From positions 1-9,227 of the forward strand of contig DAOWIV010000177.1 in the NCBI GenBank assembly GCA_030640725.1: a DNA stretch of 9,227 nt, given 5' to 3'. A program made the position numbers and the translations under genes. The notes under the pieces are model-generated. The model saw nothing but the letters and a program-made list of their open reading frames with translations, did not search any database and was not told the DNA's origin. This document shows positions 1 to 6,323 of this stretch, piece after piece; the first letter of the stretch is position 1; the number at the start of each line of letters is the position of its first letter. The stretch is from Methanosarcinales archaeon (lineage in GTDB: Archaea > Halobacteriota > Methanosarcinia > Methanosarcinales > Methanogasteraceae).

Positions 1-72
1 AGACGTGCCGGGTACAAGCTGCCCACGCCGGTCAGCATCATGGTTGATAACGGGCAGGAACTGGTTCAATGA
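1..72 (+). CDS. C-terminal end of an unidentified protein (partial)
   Basis: An open frame enters from the left edge and ends in TGA at 70-72. It encodes 23 residues ending GQELVQ. Its stop shares bases with the ATG of the next gene (ATGA at 69-72), which is the usual sign of translational coupling in an operon. The visible tail has no motif that I recognise, so no function is assigned. Confidence 0.6.
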   Translation, partial: RRAGYKLPTPVSIMVDNGQELVQ

Positions 73-698
73 CCTTTGATTATGAAAAAAGTCTTGACCG
101 GGCATACGATAATATGCCGGATTTTCTGACCACTGATGTGCGATTCTCCATACCCGAACCGGACGTGATCATAGAGGGGAAGACCACTGTTCTGAGGAAT
201 TTTCTCGAGATCGTTGATACGCTCAACCGTGACCCGAGCCATCTTTTAAAGTTCCTGCTGCGAGAAATGGGCACCGCCGGCAAGAGTGATGGAAGCCGTG
301 TGATCTTCCAGGGAAAATTCACCACCGAGGACATCCGGTCCCAGATCGACGCTTATACCAGCGAGTTTGTGTTGTGCTCTGAGTGCGGGCGACCTGATAC
401 CACGCTGGTGCGCACCGACCGCGTCCTGACACTGAAATGCGCAGCATGTGGTGCGCACCGACCGATCAGGAAACGGAAGGTCCGCGAGGTCAAATCGAAG
501 GATGCGATAGAGGAAGGCGGCGTGTACGATGTCAAGATCATCGGAGTCGGAAAGAAAGGTGACGGGTATTCTCGTGTGGATAAATACACGATTTACGTAC
601 CACACACCGTTAAAGGTGAAATTGTGAACATAAAGATCACCCACGTCTCTGGCACGCTTGCATTTGCCGAGATTCTCGAACGAAAATCGAAGGAATAG
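69..698 (+). CDS. Translation initiation factor aIF2 subunit beta with C-terminal TRAM domain
   Basis: This is the beta subunit of the archaeal initiation factor 2 heterotrimer, which carries initiator Met-tRNA to the small ribosomal subunit. At 209 residues it is longer than a typical aIF2-beta of about 135-140. Residues 1-20 resemble the N-terminal helix that contacts aIF2-gamma. Residues about 22-95 form the central alpha/beta domain, with the typical stretch from VIIEGKTT to LLKFLLREMGT. Residues 100-135 are the zinc ribbon, with Cys103, Cys106, Cys124 and Cys127. The extra segment at about 148-206 (GGVYDVKIIGVGKKGDGYSR, then HTVKGEIVNIKIT) has the pattern of a TRAM domain, an RNA-binding beta-barrel. 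That fusion is known in some methanogens. The start overlaps the preceding stop codon, and the next gene begins two bases after this one ends. Confidence 0.93.
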   Translation: MTFDYEKSLDRAYDNMPDFLTTDVRFSIPEPDVIIEGKTTVLRNFLEIVDTLNRDPSHLLKFLLREMGTAGKSDGSRVIFQGKFTTEDIRSQIDAYTSEFVLCSECGRPDTTLVRTDRVLTLKCAACGAHRPIRKRKVREVKSKDAIEEGGVYDVKIIGVGKKGDGYSRVDKYTIYVPHTVKGEIVNIKITHVSGTLAFAEILERKSKE

Positions 699-700
699 AT

Positions 701-1075
701 GTGACGATGGAAACAAGCGAGGGCGACAGGTTCTTTGAGAACCGATGTGATGTCATGTTTATTGTTAACATACTCGCAGATAACGCCGGATACGCCAGAT
801 ACATAAAATCAAAAGGGCTATCCGGCGTTCATGTCCTTGACATTGTTGATCTGTTCAAGAACGTCTTTGAGGGGCGTGAGGATGCTGTGATCATGAAGAC
901 GGTCGATCAGTTGATGCGAGAGGGATTACTAATCTCCGGGGGCGGTGGGACTGTGATAAATCCAAATCCGCCTGTTGCGGTGGATTTAAAAGGTGTCGAG
1001 ATCGAGATCGAAGCAATCAGTCCTGAAGTGGAAGTGGTTGATGCGGAGAGTCTGAAGTCTGATGCTGAGACCTGA
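701..1075 (+). CDS. Small conserved-looking protein of unknown function, possible winged-helix fold
   Basis: I do not recognise this 124-residue protein. The start is GTG at 701, two bases after the aIF2-beta stop, with AGGA at 691-694 six bases upstream. An in-frame ATG at 707 is the alternative, giving a protein two residues shorter. Residues 15-80 look globular and helical, ending in VIMKTVDQLMREGLLI followed by a glycine run and TVINP. That resembles the recognition helix and wing of a winged-helix domain, but this is inference from pattern only. The tail (97-124) is acidic and probably disordered. It is almost certainly cotranscribed with aIF2-beta, so a role near translation or RNA is possible but unproven. 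Confidence 0.75.
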   Translation: MTMETSEGDRFFENRCDVMFIVNILADNAGYARYIKSKGLSGVHVLDIVDLFKNVFEGREDAVIMKTVDQLMREGLLISGGGGTVINPNPPVAVDLKGVEIEIEAISPEVEVVDAESLKSDAET

Positions 1076-1105
1076 GATGCTTTAGGTCGCAATACTCATA
1101 GAGAA

Positions 1106-1115
1106 ATTCTTATTA
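1106..1115 (+). promoter_or_regulatory. Possible TATA box for the AIR-synthase-related gene
   Basis: ATTCTTATTA lies about 29 bases before the ATG at 1141, inside the 65-base gap after the small unknown gene. No strong Shine-Dalgarno precedes the ATG (GGTG at 1131-1134 is weak), so a short-leader or leaderless transcript is possible. The match to the archaeal box A is only moderate. Confidence 0.3.
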
Positions 1116-1140
1116 CGCTGACCAGACAATTGGTGTCCTG

Positions 1141-2460
1141 ATGGACATCGAAGGCTATGCAAAACGCGGGCTTCTGGGAAACGACCCTGACCTTGAAGAG
1201 AAACTCACCAACCGGATACTTGAGATCAAGAAGATCCCTCGAACGAGAGCAGAGGAGATTGCTCGCGTAACGGTCGTGGAGGCGCAAGCCACACTGCACC
1301 CCACAGGCGAGATCCTTGCCCCGATCAGGTCAGGGGTGACGATGGGCGAGTTTGGCGTCGGATCGAGGGGCGCAGGCGATTTTTACACGCATGAAAAGAT
1401 CGCTGAGGTGATCGGGAAGACCGACGCCGTTGTTGATTCCTCGCATCTTGATGACTCAGGGGTGGTGCGTGTTTCAGGTGAGGGTCAGTACATCGTTGTA
1501 AACATCGATGGCATCCACTCCCGTTTGAGCGACTTTCCGTTCCTTGCAGGGTTTCATGTCGCCCGTGCCGCACTGCGTGACATCTATGTGATGGGGGCAA
1601 GCCCGGTTGCGCTCCTTTCAGACATCCACGTGGCAGACGACGGTGATGTCGGGAAGATATTCGACCACATAGCCGGGATCTCAGCAGTCGCCGAACTAAC
1701 AGACGTGCCGCTTGTGACCGGGAGCACGCTTCGGATTGGCGGTGATATGGTGATCGGCGAGCGCATGACCGGCGGCGTCGGCGCTGTCGGGGTTGCCAGT
1801 GACCTGACCGCCCGCATAGCTGCGGAGCCGGGTGACGTAATCCTGATGACAGAGGGCGCCGGAGGCGGCACGATCTCGACTGCCGCGCTCTACTACGGGA
1901 TGCATGAAATCGTGGACGAGACAATTAATATAAAATTTATAGACGCATGTGAGGCGCTGATCGATGCGGATCTTCTCGGAAGAATCCATGCCATGACCGA
2001 TGTCACCAACGGCGGAATCCGCGGCGACGCAAAAGAGATATCGAGGACTGCTCGGGTGAAACTCAGGTTCTTTGAGGATACGCTGCACCCGCTTGTGAAT
2101 GAAAGGGTTTTTTCGATGCTTGAAACGCTTGAGATCGATTATCTCGGAGTATCGCTCGATGCACTTCTTCTGATTGCGCCGCCTGATGCCGCACCAGATA
2201 TCATGGACGCGATCAGGGCGCGGGGAGTTGCAGTCGATCTGGTTGGCGAGGTGGTGGAAGGGGCGGGGGCTGAACTGGTCTCTAACGGTGAGGTTCACGA
2301 CTTTACGCCGCGCTTTAGGGAATCCGCGTACACCCCCATCAAGAAACTGGTTGGTGATGCGGCTCCGGAGGATTATGCAAGGATGCAGGCTGCAATCGAC
2401 CGGGCTGCACTGGATGCTGTGAGGAAGAAGGAGCGGGCGGTTGCAAGGCTGCGAGGTTAG
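1141..2460 (+). CDS. AIR-synthase/HypE-related PurM-fold protein
   Basis: This 439-residue protein belongs to the PurM/SelD/HypE/ThiL superfamily of ATP-using enzymes. It looks closest to the archaeal group annotated as AIR-synthase-related or hydrogenase-maturation-factor-like. Residues 1-55 are a helical N-terminal extension. The glycine-rich stretch FGVGSRGAGDFY (71-82) and NIDGIHSRLSDFP with ALRDIYVMGASPVALL (121-159) match the ATP and metal-binding half of the fold. LRIGGDMVIG (197-206) closes that half. MTEGAGGGTISTA (236-248) and MTDVTNGGIRGDAKEIS (285-301) correspond to the second AIRS domain; the latter matches the DVTGGG-type motif of the superfamily. Residues 405-439 form a charged helical tail. 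The substrate cannot be read from the sequence. No hyp or hydrogenase gene is nearby, so a hydrogenase role is not supported by context. The chosen start gives a plausible N-terminus. Confidence 0.85.
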   Translation: MDIEGYAKRGLLGNDPDLEEKLTNRILEIKKIPRTRAEEIARVTVVEAQATLHPTGEILAPIRSGVTMGEFGVGSRGAGDFYTHEKIAEVIGKTDAVVDSSHLDDSGVVRVSGEGQYIVVNIDGIHSRLSDFPFLAGFHVARAALRDIYVMGASPVALLSDIHVADDGDVGKIFDHIAGISAVAELTDVPLVTGSTLRIGGDMVIGERMTGGVGAVGVASDLTARIAAEPGDVILMTEGAGGGTISTAALYYGMHEIVDETINIKFIDACEALIDADLLGRIHAMTDVTNGGIRGDAKEISRTARVKLRFFEDTLHPLVNERVFSMLETLEIDYLGVSLDALLLIAPPDAAPDIMDAIRARGVAVDLVGEVVEGAGAELVSNGEVHDFTPRFRESAYTPIKKLVGDAAPEDYARMQAAIDRAALDAVRKKERAVARLRG

Positions 2461-2510
2461 GTTGCGCGGATCGATCGAGGGGTTTGGAAGATAAATATGA
2501 GGTGGAGTGA

Positions 2511-2524
2511 TTTTTGGGCTTTTT
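2511..2524 (+). terminator. Double oligo-T terminator after the AIR-synthase-related gene
   Basis: Two T5 runs (2511-2515 and 2520-2524) separated by GGGC lie 50-64 bases after the stop codon. Archaeal RNA polymerase terminates at oligo-T tracts without needing a hairpin, so this is a reasonable end for the plus-strand transcript. Confidence 0.5.
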
Positions 2525-2720
2525 GGGGCTGTCGTGAAGGTTTACGCGAAATGCCCGGGTGGACCCCACATCTCCGGAACCGTGTCTGATGTTGCTTTCT
2601 TTCGGCATCTTTTGAGAACCACGAAAGTCCGTTAGAATCGGGGATTTCTATCGAGTATTCCTGTAATGTGTGATCATAGATCCAATCATCCTGTAGTGTA
2701 CCAATCTGAGATAGTTAATG

Positions 2721-2730
2721 AAAATAAAAG
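2721..2730 (-). terminator. T-rich terminator for the DUF357-DUF555-membrane operon
   Basis: On the minus strand this reads CTTTTATTTT, about 38-47 bases downstream of the TAA-side end of the membrane-protein gene. It fits an archaeal oligo-T terminator for the three-gene minus-strand operon. Confidence 0.45.
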
Positions 2731-2767
2731 AGTCTGTGTCATAATATCCTCCAAGCGGGGGGTGGTG

Positions 2768-3679
2768 TCAGTAGCTGGTGACAACGAACGCGGGCGTGTC
2801 TCCGGCAACGACTGTCCGGCTGATATAAAGGCGCGTCCACCATACTGTAATCAGCGGCATAACGATGACCAGATTGATCAGCGTGCCGACAAACTGCCAG
2901 ATCATTGCCGAAACCGGGTTTATATAAAAGATCTGCCCGGCCACACCAAGAACCATGGACATTCCGATCATCAACAACCACATCAGGAAAACGTCCATTT
3001 TATGGTCTGAAAAGAAACTCCACCCACTTGTGATGCCTTCGATTGGACCAGCGTGGTTGATCACAATCGCATATTTGACCGGTGCCAGCCCGATCGATAG
3101 GACAACTATGTATAAAAGTAAAAAAATAAACCCGATGAACATAGTGACCGCCTGCACAAGGATACTGTCAGTGACCATAATCATGAATGTGCCAGGAAGC
3201 AGAAACACGATCCCGACAAGAAAGAGGAGCATAATCACGATACCGGCAAAAAACAGATTAAGCGCACTCTGCATGCCGTACCTGAGAATTTCCCCGGTCC
3301 TGGTGGTGCCAGTCATTGTCGCAGTCCTTGCCATGCCGATTGCACCCGCAGAAAAGAATGCCTGGATCAGCGCACACCCGATCACCAGGATGATGGATGC
3401 GGCGATGAAGATGCCGGTGAATGGCGCAATCATACGTAACAGCTCTGACATCTCTTCGCCTGGCGGTGTGTCTGAATACTGCGCCACCCGTGCGATCTCA
3501 GATACCTGCGACTGGATACCCCCGACCGTATCGGTGCCGATGACGGCTGCAAGCCCGATTAACAGGAACGCTAAAAACAGGATCTGGAGGAAGAAAATTA
3601 GCAGGAACGGTATGCACAAAACCGGGTTCTGCTTCCAGGTCTCTGCGCCGTTTTTTAGCACATCACTTAGCCGTTCCAT
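2768..3679 (-). CDS. Polytopic membrane protein of unknown function
   Basis: This 303-residue integral membrane protein has six likely helices at about 19-48, 85-110, 140-166, 175-203, 228-250 and 257-282. The N-terminus MERLSDVLKNGAETWKQNP and the overall pattern resemble the loose archaeal and bacterial groups annotated as DUF7847-like or 'glycerophosphodiester phosphodiesterase membrane domain' proteins. The similarity is to the membrane part only; no phosphodiesterase catalytic domain is present. The long loop at 50-84 contains an acidic stretch. The ATG at 3679 lies inside the last codons of the DUF555 gene (13-base overlap), so translation is probably coupled to it. The family match is from recollection of the pattern and is not firm. 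Confidence 0.8.
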   Translation of the reverse strand: MERLSDVLKNGAETWKQNPVLCIPFLLIFFLQILFLAFLLIGLAAVIGTDTVGGIQSQVSEIARVAQYSDTPPGEEMSELLRMIAPFTGIFIAASIILVIGCALIQAFFSAGAIGMARTATMTGTTRTGEILRYGMQSALNLFFAGIVIMLLFLVGIVFLLPGTFMIMVTDSILVQAVTMFIGFIFLLLYIVVLSIGLAPVKYAIVINHAGPIEGITSGWSFFSDHKMDVFLMWLLMIGMSMVLGVAGQIFYINPVSAMIWQFVGTLINLVIVMPLITVWWTRLYISRTVVAGDTPAFVVTSY

Positions 3680-4008
3680 TCCACGACCTCGATCACCCGC
3701 AGCGGCACACCCTTAAGTGCGCGCCCGATCATTGATTTTGCAATCCGCGATGCATGTTCCTCGGTCTCAGCATCAAAGACCTTCATGGACAGCACCATTC
3801 CGACGAGTGCGGTACCCGCAACCAGCATCACTGCCGCCATCTCCTCATTGCAACGCGAGCATGTAAAAGTCCCGATCTCGATCTCCACAAACGACAACTT
3901 CGGGTGGAATCGCTTGCCTGCCTCCGAGATCGCAACGCCGATAGCGTCGTCCACGCTTTTGATATCGCGCACCAGCCATGCCGCTTCCATTGTTACATTG
4001 TAATCCAT
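3667..4008 (-). CDS. UPF0212 / DUF555 family protein
   Basis: This 113-residue protein matches the archaea-specific UPF0212 (DUF555) family, whose function is unknown, at full length. Diagnostic stretches are the N-terminal DAIGVAISEAGKRFHPKLSFVEIEIG (20-46), a single CxxC at Cys50 and Cys53 followed by EEMAAV, and the C-terminal EEHASRIAKSMIGRALKGVPLRVIEVVEW (83-111). One CxxC pair could contribute half of a zinc site, perhaps completed in a dimer; that is inference. The start is well supported by GAGGTGA on the minus strand four bases before the ATG. The gene follows DUF357 with only three bases between them and overlaps the membrane-protein start by 13 bases. Confidence 0.92.
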   Translation of the reverse strand: MDYNVTMEAAWLVRDIKSVDDAIGVAISEAGKRFHPKLSFVEIEIGTFTCSRCNEEMAAVMLVAGTALVGMVLSMKVFDAETEEHASRIAKSMIGRALKGVPLRVIEVVEWNG

Positions 4009-4011
4009 AAG

Positions 4012-4290
4012 TCACCTCAAGCAAAAGACGCCCAACCGCACACCTGCATCGATGAACGCATGTCCGTAGCTGAAAGCAACCAGCGCGTTGACATAATCGC
4101 CATCCGATTCAAGGAAATGGACACCATCTTTATAGTATGATTCTGCCATCACCAAATAATCTTTCGCAACAGCGTAAAGGTGTGATGAACGGTCTGGCAC
4201 GATGTCGTGATCAGAGAGTGCAGCATTCAGCAGCTTTCGGTACCGATATGCCTTTTCTGTGAGATGGTCCGGTTCTGGCGATTGGTTCAT
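4012..4290 (-). CDS. DUF357 family protein
   Basis: This 92-residue, mostly helical protein matches the archaeal DUF357 family of unknown function. The family signature is the pair of helices with HLYAVAKDYLVMAESYYKDGVHFLESDGDYVNALVAFSYGHAFIDAGVRLG (38-87), including the alanine-rich AFSYGHAFIDAG. The frame is open back to an ATG at 4449, but the extra 53 residues are Cys- and Trp-rich and do not look like the family. I choose the ATG at 4290 because it gives the usual family length and because a TATA-like box sits 27 bases before it. It is the first gene of the minus-strand operon with DUF555 and the membrane protein. Confidence 0.88.
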   Translation of the reverse strand: MNQSPEPDHLTEKAYRYRKLLNAALSDHDIVPDRSSHLYAVAKDYLVMAESYYKDGVHFLESDGDYVNALVAFSYGHAFIDAGVRLGVFCLR

Positions 4291-4313
4291 TGGTTCATTA
4301 AACTCGCTTATTG

Positions 4314-4321
4314 CATTAAAA
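4314..4321 (-). promoter_or_regulatory. TATA box for the DUF357 operon
   Basis: On the minus strand this reads TTTTAATG, centred about 27 bases before the ATG at 4290. No Shine-Dalgarno is visible before that ATG. The spacing matches the archaeal distance from box A to the transcription start, so the mRNA may begin at or next to the start codon. Confidence 0.45.
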
Positions 4322-4456
4322 TCTATTACGTGCTTTAGGGAATTGCCGCCACGCAAGTACTTGATCCCTGCCCATCCCAACCACAATCTTAATAACCTGA
4401 AACCCGCATCAAAACACATCATTGTACATCGGCATACGTCGCCACACATCCCTAAC

Positions 4457-4528
4457 GGGCCGATAGATCAGGGGTAGATTGCTTCCTTGGCATGGAAGAG
4501 GCCTCGGGTTCGATTCCCGATCGGTCCA
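4457..4528 (+). tRNA. tRNA-Ala (anticodon GGC)
   Basis: A complete 72-base cloverleaf folds by eye. The acceptor stem pairs GGGCCGA (4457-4463) with TCGGTCC (4521-4527), with discriminator A at 4528. The D stem pairs GATC with GATT around AGGGGTA. The anticodon stem pairs CTTCC with GGAAG around TTGGCAT, placing GGC at 4489-4491. The variable loop is AGGCC, and the T stem pairs TCGGG with CCCGA around TTCGATT. Position 3:70 is a G:U pair, the classical alanine identity element, which confirms the anticodon call. No CCA is encoded and no intron is seen. Confidence 0.96.
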
Positions 4529-4553
4529 TCGTCCGGCACACCCAATCATCCGC

Positions 4554-4638
4554 GCGGGGGTTGCCCAGACAGGTCAAAGGCGATGGGTTTAGGGCCCATT
4601 CTCGCAGGAGTTCGTGGGTTCGAATCCCACCCCCCGCA
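4554..4638 (+). tRNA. tRNA-Leu (anticodon UAG)
   Basis: This 85-base class II tRNA has acceptor arms GCGGGGG (4554-4560) and CCCCCGC (4631-4637) with discriminator A at 4638. The anticodon stem pairs ATGGG with CCCAT around TTTAGGG, placing TAG at 4590-4592. The long variable arm is 4600-4613. The T stem pairs GTGGG with CCCAC around TTCGAAT. The long variable arm and A73 fit leucine. It follows tRNA-Ala after only 25 bases with no promoter between, so the two are probably cotranscribed. No CCA is encoded. Confidence 0.96.
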
Positions 4639-4649
4639 TCGAAAGATTG

Positions 4650-4656
4650 TTATAAA
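4650..4656 (+). promoter_or_regulatory. TATA box for the lipoprotein gene
   Basis: TTATAAA lies in the 40-base gap between tRNA-Leu and the lipoprotein ATG, centred 26 bases before that ATG. This gives the gene its own promoter, with a transcript that would start at or near the start codon. Confidence 0.55.
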
Positions 4657-4678
4657 CAACAGAGGAAGTCAGGATACC

Positions 4679-5236
4679 ATGAACTCGAGGGATGCTACAT
4701 ATTTGATCATCGCCGCCGCGGTGCTGGCGGTTGCGTATGCCGGATGCATTACAAACTCGCCTGATTTGTCAAGTCCATCACATCCACCCAATCTGCCGCC
4801 TGCACAACTGCAACAGAACGCTTCAGAGCTCGCTCCGGCAGAGATTCTTGGTATGGCACGGATGGTGGTCTCCACCGGACATGATGCGATGCAGCGGTCA
4901 AAACAACGGCATATAGGAAATATCGAGAACATCGAAGATGTTGCGATCATCCATTATAGTGGAGATGGCAGGATGCTGACGCTCTGGACGACTTCATACC
5001 AGAGCGAGGCGCTTGCGAGCAGCGAGACTGAGAAGATGGTCAATGGCATTTACAGATTCGGCGGCGATTGGGCGTCCACGCTCGAAGAGATCACGGTTGG
5101 CGGGAAGACTGTGTATCGGATCGAGCCTGACGGCGTGCCGCAGTATTTCTGGTCTGACGGGCGATGGATGTTCTATTTCATAGCGCATAATGTCACGTCC
5201 GACGAGATTCCTCTGATCATCGAATCGATTCCGTGA
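4679..5236 (+). CDS. Predicted exported lipoprotein of unknown function
   Basis: This 185-residue protein starts with a short positive N-terminus, a hydrophobic stretch (IIAAAVLAVAYAG, 10-22) and Cys23, a plausible lipoprotein cleavage and attachment site, although Tyr at -3 is unusual. A Pro/Ser-rich linker follows (about 28-45), typical of surface lipoproteins, and then a globular domain from about 52 to 185. The C-terminal part has beta-rich stretches such as VAIIHYSGDGRMLTLWTT and YFWSDGRWMFYFIAH. I do not recognise the domain. The frame is open upstream into both tRNAs, so the ATG at 4679 is taken as the start; it is supported by the signal peptide and by the TATA box 26 bases before it. 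The last 20 bases overlap the 3' end of the opposing aSelBL gene. Confidence 0.85.
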   Translation: MNSRDATYLIIAAAVLAVAYAGCITNSPDLSSPSHPPNLPPAQLQQNASELAPAEILGMARMVVSTGHDAMQRSKQRHIGNIENIEDVAIIHYSGDGRMLTLWTTSYQSEALASSETEKMVNGIYRFGGDWASTLEEITVGGKTVYRIEPDGVPQYFWSDGRWMFYFIAHNVTSDEIPLIIESIP

Positions 5237-6278
5237 TGGCGGATTTGCAGAAGCCATATCCGACAAACCGCTGTTTCTCATCCAGGTTGGTAAGAATGAA
5301 CCGGTCTGACTCGATGTATGCGACATTCTTTGAACCCAAAAGCGTTACAACGCAACTGCTACCCGCAGCGGCATGATCCACGTCCTCGCCATCTACCACG
5401 ATTTTTTCAACGCGCAGCGGCGCGGTCTGAAGCCCCACGAAAAGGTGGAGCATATCCCCAACCGAAATACGTTTTGCAAACTTTGAAAGCGTGCAGTTTA
5501 GCGTAAAATCAGTGGTTACAGCCTCAATGTTTGAAATTACGCATCCACGCTCCACATCCTTTGGCTGGACGTTCTTCAGAGCCAGTCCGACTCTTGCGCC
5601 AGCGGGCGCGCGCTTTGCATCGACATCATGCATCTGGATCGACCGTATCTCGACCTGCCTACCTGCTGGCAGCACGCCCATCTTGTCCTTTGCATGAATC
5701 GTGCCCTGCATGACCATGCCCAGGACCACGCAGCCGATGCCGGTCACGTTAAAGACGTGGTCGATCACAACACGCGGCGAAAGCTCGTTTAATTCTGCAT
5801 TCTCCCGCTCTACCTGCTCCCCCATCGAAAAGATTCTCTCTTTCAGCTCTTCCATACCGTCGAATGTGCTGGTAGATACCGGGACGTATTCCCAGCCCTC
5901 AAGAACGGTGCCGGCTGCAATCTTCCGGAGACTCCCCTCCATCTCCTCAAGCGCATAGTGGTGCGAGGTATCTGACATGGTCAGCACCACCATCCCGTGT
6001 CTGTAGCCCAGCATATCCAGCGCAACGATGCACTCTCCGGTATGGATGTCGGGTCCTGTCGGGGGGATGCAGAGAAGTGCGATATCAGAGAGGTTCAGGG
6101 CGGTTATCAGCGGTTTTATCGACTTTGGATACCCGGTAGCGTCGATTGATACGAGCGTTCTGCCGCTTTTGGAAAAATCGTAGATGGCAATGTCTGTTAC
6201 GTTTCCTTTCTTGCCAAGTTTCGATGCAAGGGCAGTCCTGCCACTCTGCTGACCTCCGATGATTGCTATCTTTGTCAT
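5217..6278 (-). CDS. SelB-like translation-factor paralogue (aSelBL type) with degenerate GTPase motifs
   Basis: This 353-residue protein has the three-domain layout of EF-Tu/SelB: a G-like domain (1-155), a beta-barrel domain II (about 168-252, with VFNVTGIGCVVLGMVMQGTI and QVEIRSIQMHDVDAKRAPAGARVGLALKNV) and domain III (about 254-345). It has no SelB C-terminal extension. The GTPase motifs are eroded. The P-loop is GGQQSGRT (8-15) with Arg in place of the usual Lys. The switch I/effector segment is nearly absent: only about 30 residues lie between the P-loop and DATG (46-49), which replaces DxPG. TMSD (100-103) stands where NKxD is expected. This matches the archaeal SelB-like family aSelBL described in the literature, whose role is unknown. 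The start at 6278 has GGAG five bases upstream; an in-frame ATG at 6320 would add 14 residues before the first beta strand. Confidence 0.88.
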   Translation of the reverse strand: MTKIAIIGGQQSGRTALASKLGKKGNVTDIAIYDFSKSGRTLVSIDATGYPKSIKPLITALNLSDIALLCIPPTGPDIHTGECIVALDMLGYRHGMVVLTMSDTSHHYALEEMEGSLRKIAAGTVLEGWEYVPVSTSTFDGMEELKERIFSMGEQVERENAELNELSPRVVIDHVFNVTGIGCVVLGMVMQGTIHAKDKMGVLPAGRQVEIRSIQMHDVDAKRAPAGARVGLALKNVQPKDVERGCVISNIEAVTTDFTLNCTLSKFAKRISVGDMLHLFVGLQTAPLRVEKIVVDGEDVDHAAAGSSCVVTLLGSKNVAYIESDRFILTNLDEKQRFVGYGFCKSAITESIR

Positions 6279-6323
6279 ATTCGCTCCAACAAGTTTATCG
6301 ATGATGATATTTCCTGGCAACCA

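Larger units (their letters stand above)
2461..2767. other. Convergent intergenic region, no gene seen
   Basis: This 307-base gap lies between the 3' ends of two converging genes. It holds terminator-like T tracts for each strand near its two ends. Between them I see no tRNA fold, no repeat unit present twice, and no open frame with a convincing start or composition. The one plus-strand frame entering the gap's right side (from 2666) runs antisense through the membrane-protein gene and reads as low-plausibility protein. Confidence 0.6.

Noticed and set aside
1325..2298. Two long minus-strand open frames (199 and 200 residues)
   Set aside because: They are shadows of the AIR-synthase-related gene; the products are Arg/Ser/His-rich low-complexity sequence without family motifs.
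2469..2478. TCGATCGA-type short palindrome after the AIR-synthase-related gene
   Set aside because: GATC-containing words are frequent throughout this sequence, so a single short copy is expected by chance.
2461..2767. Possible small RNA or CRISPR-like repeat in the gap
   Set aside because: No unit recurs at regular spacing and no stable extended fold is apparent by eye.
2666..3010. Plus-strand frame of 114 residues starting in the convergent gap
   Set aside because: Most of it is antisense to the membrane protein, and the translation is His/Asn/Asp-rich with no recognisable fold.
2955..3716. 253-residue plus-strand open frame
   Set aside because: It is antisense to the membrane-protein gene; its Met/Ile/Pro/Ser-rich composition mirrors the codons of the real gene, and no start signal is seen.
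4291..4449. N-terminal extension of the DUF357 protein to 145 residues
   Set aside because: The extra residues are Cys/Trp-rich, unlike the family, and would cover the promoter region. The ATG at 4290 gives family length.
4487..4678. Upstream extension of the lipoprotein frame to 249 residues
   Set aside because: The added part runs through tRNA-Ala and tRNA-Leu; the signal peptide and TATA box point to the ATG at 4679.
6279..6320. Start of aSelBL at the ATG at 6320
   Set aside because: The ATG at 6278 has a GGAG site and begins right at the first strand before the P-loop; the upstream option lies closer to the TATA array than a start should.
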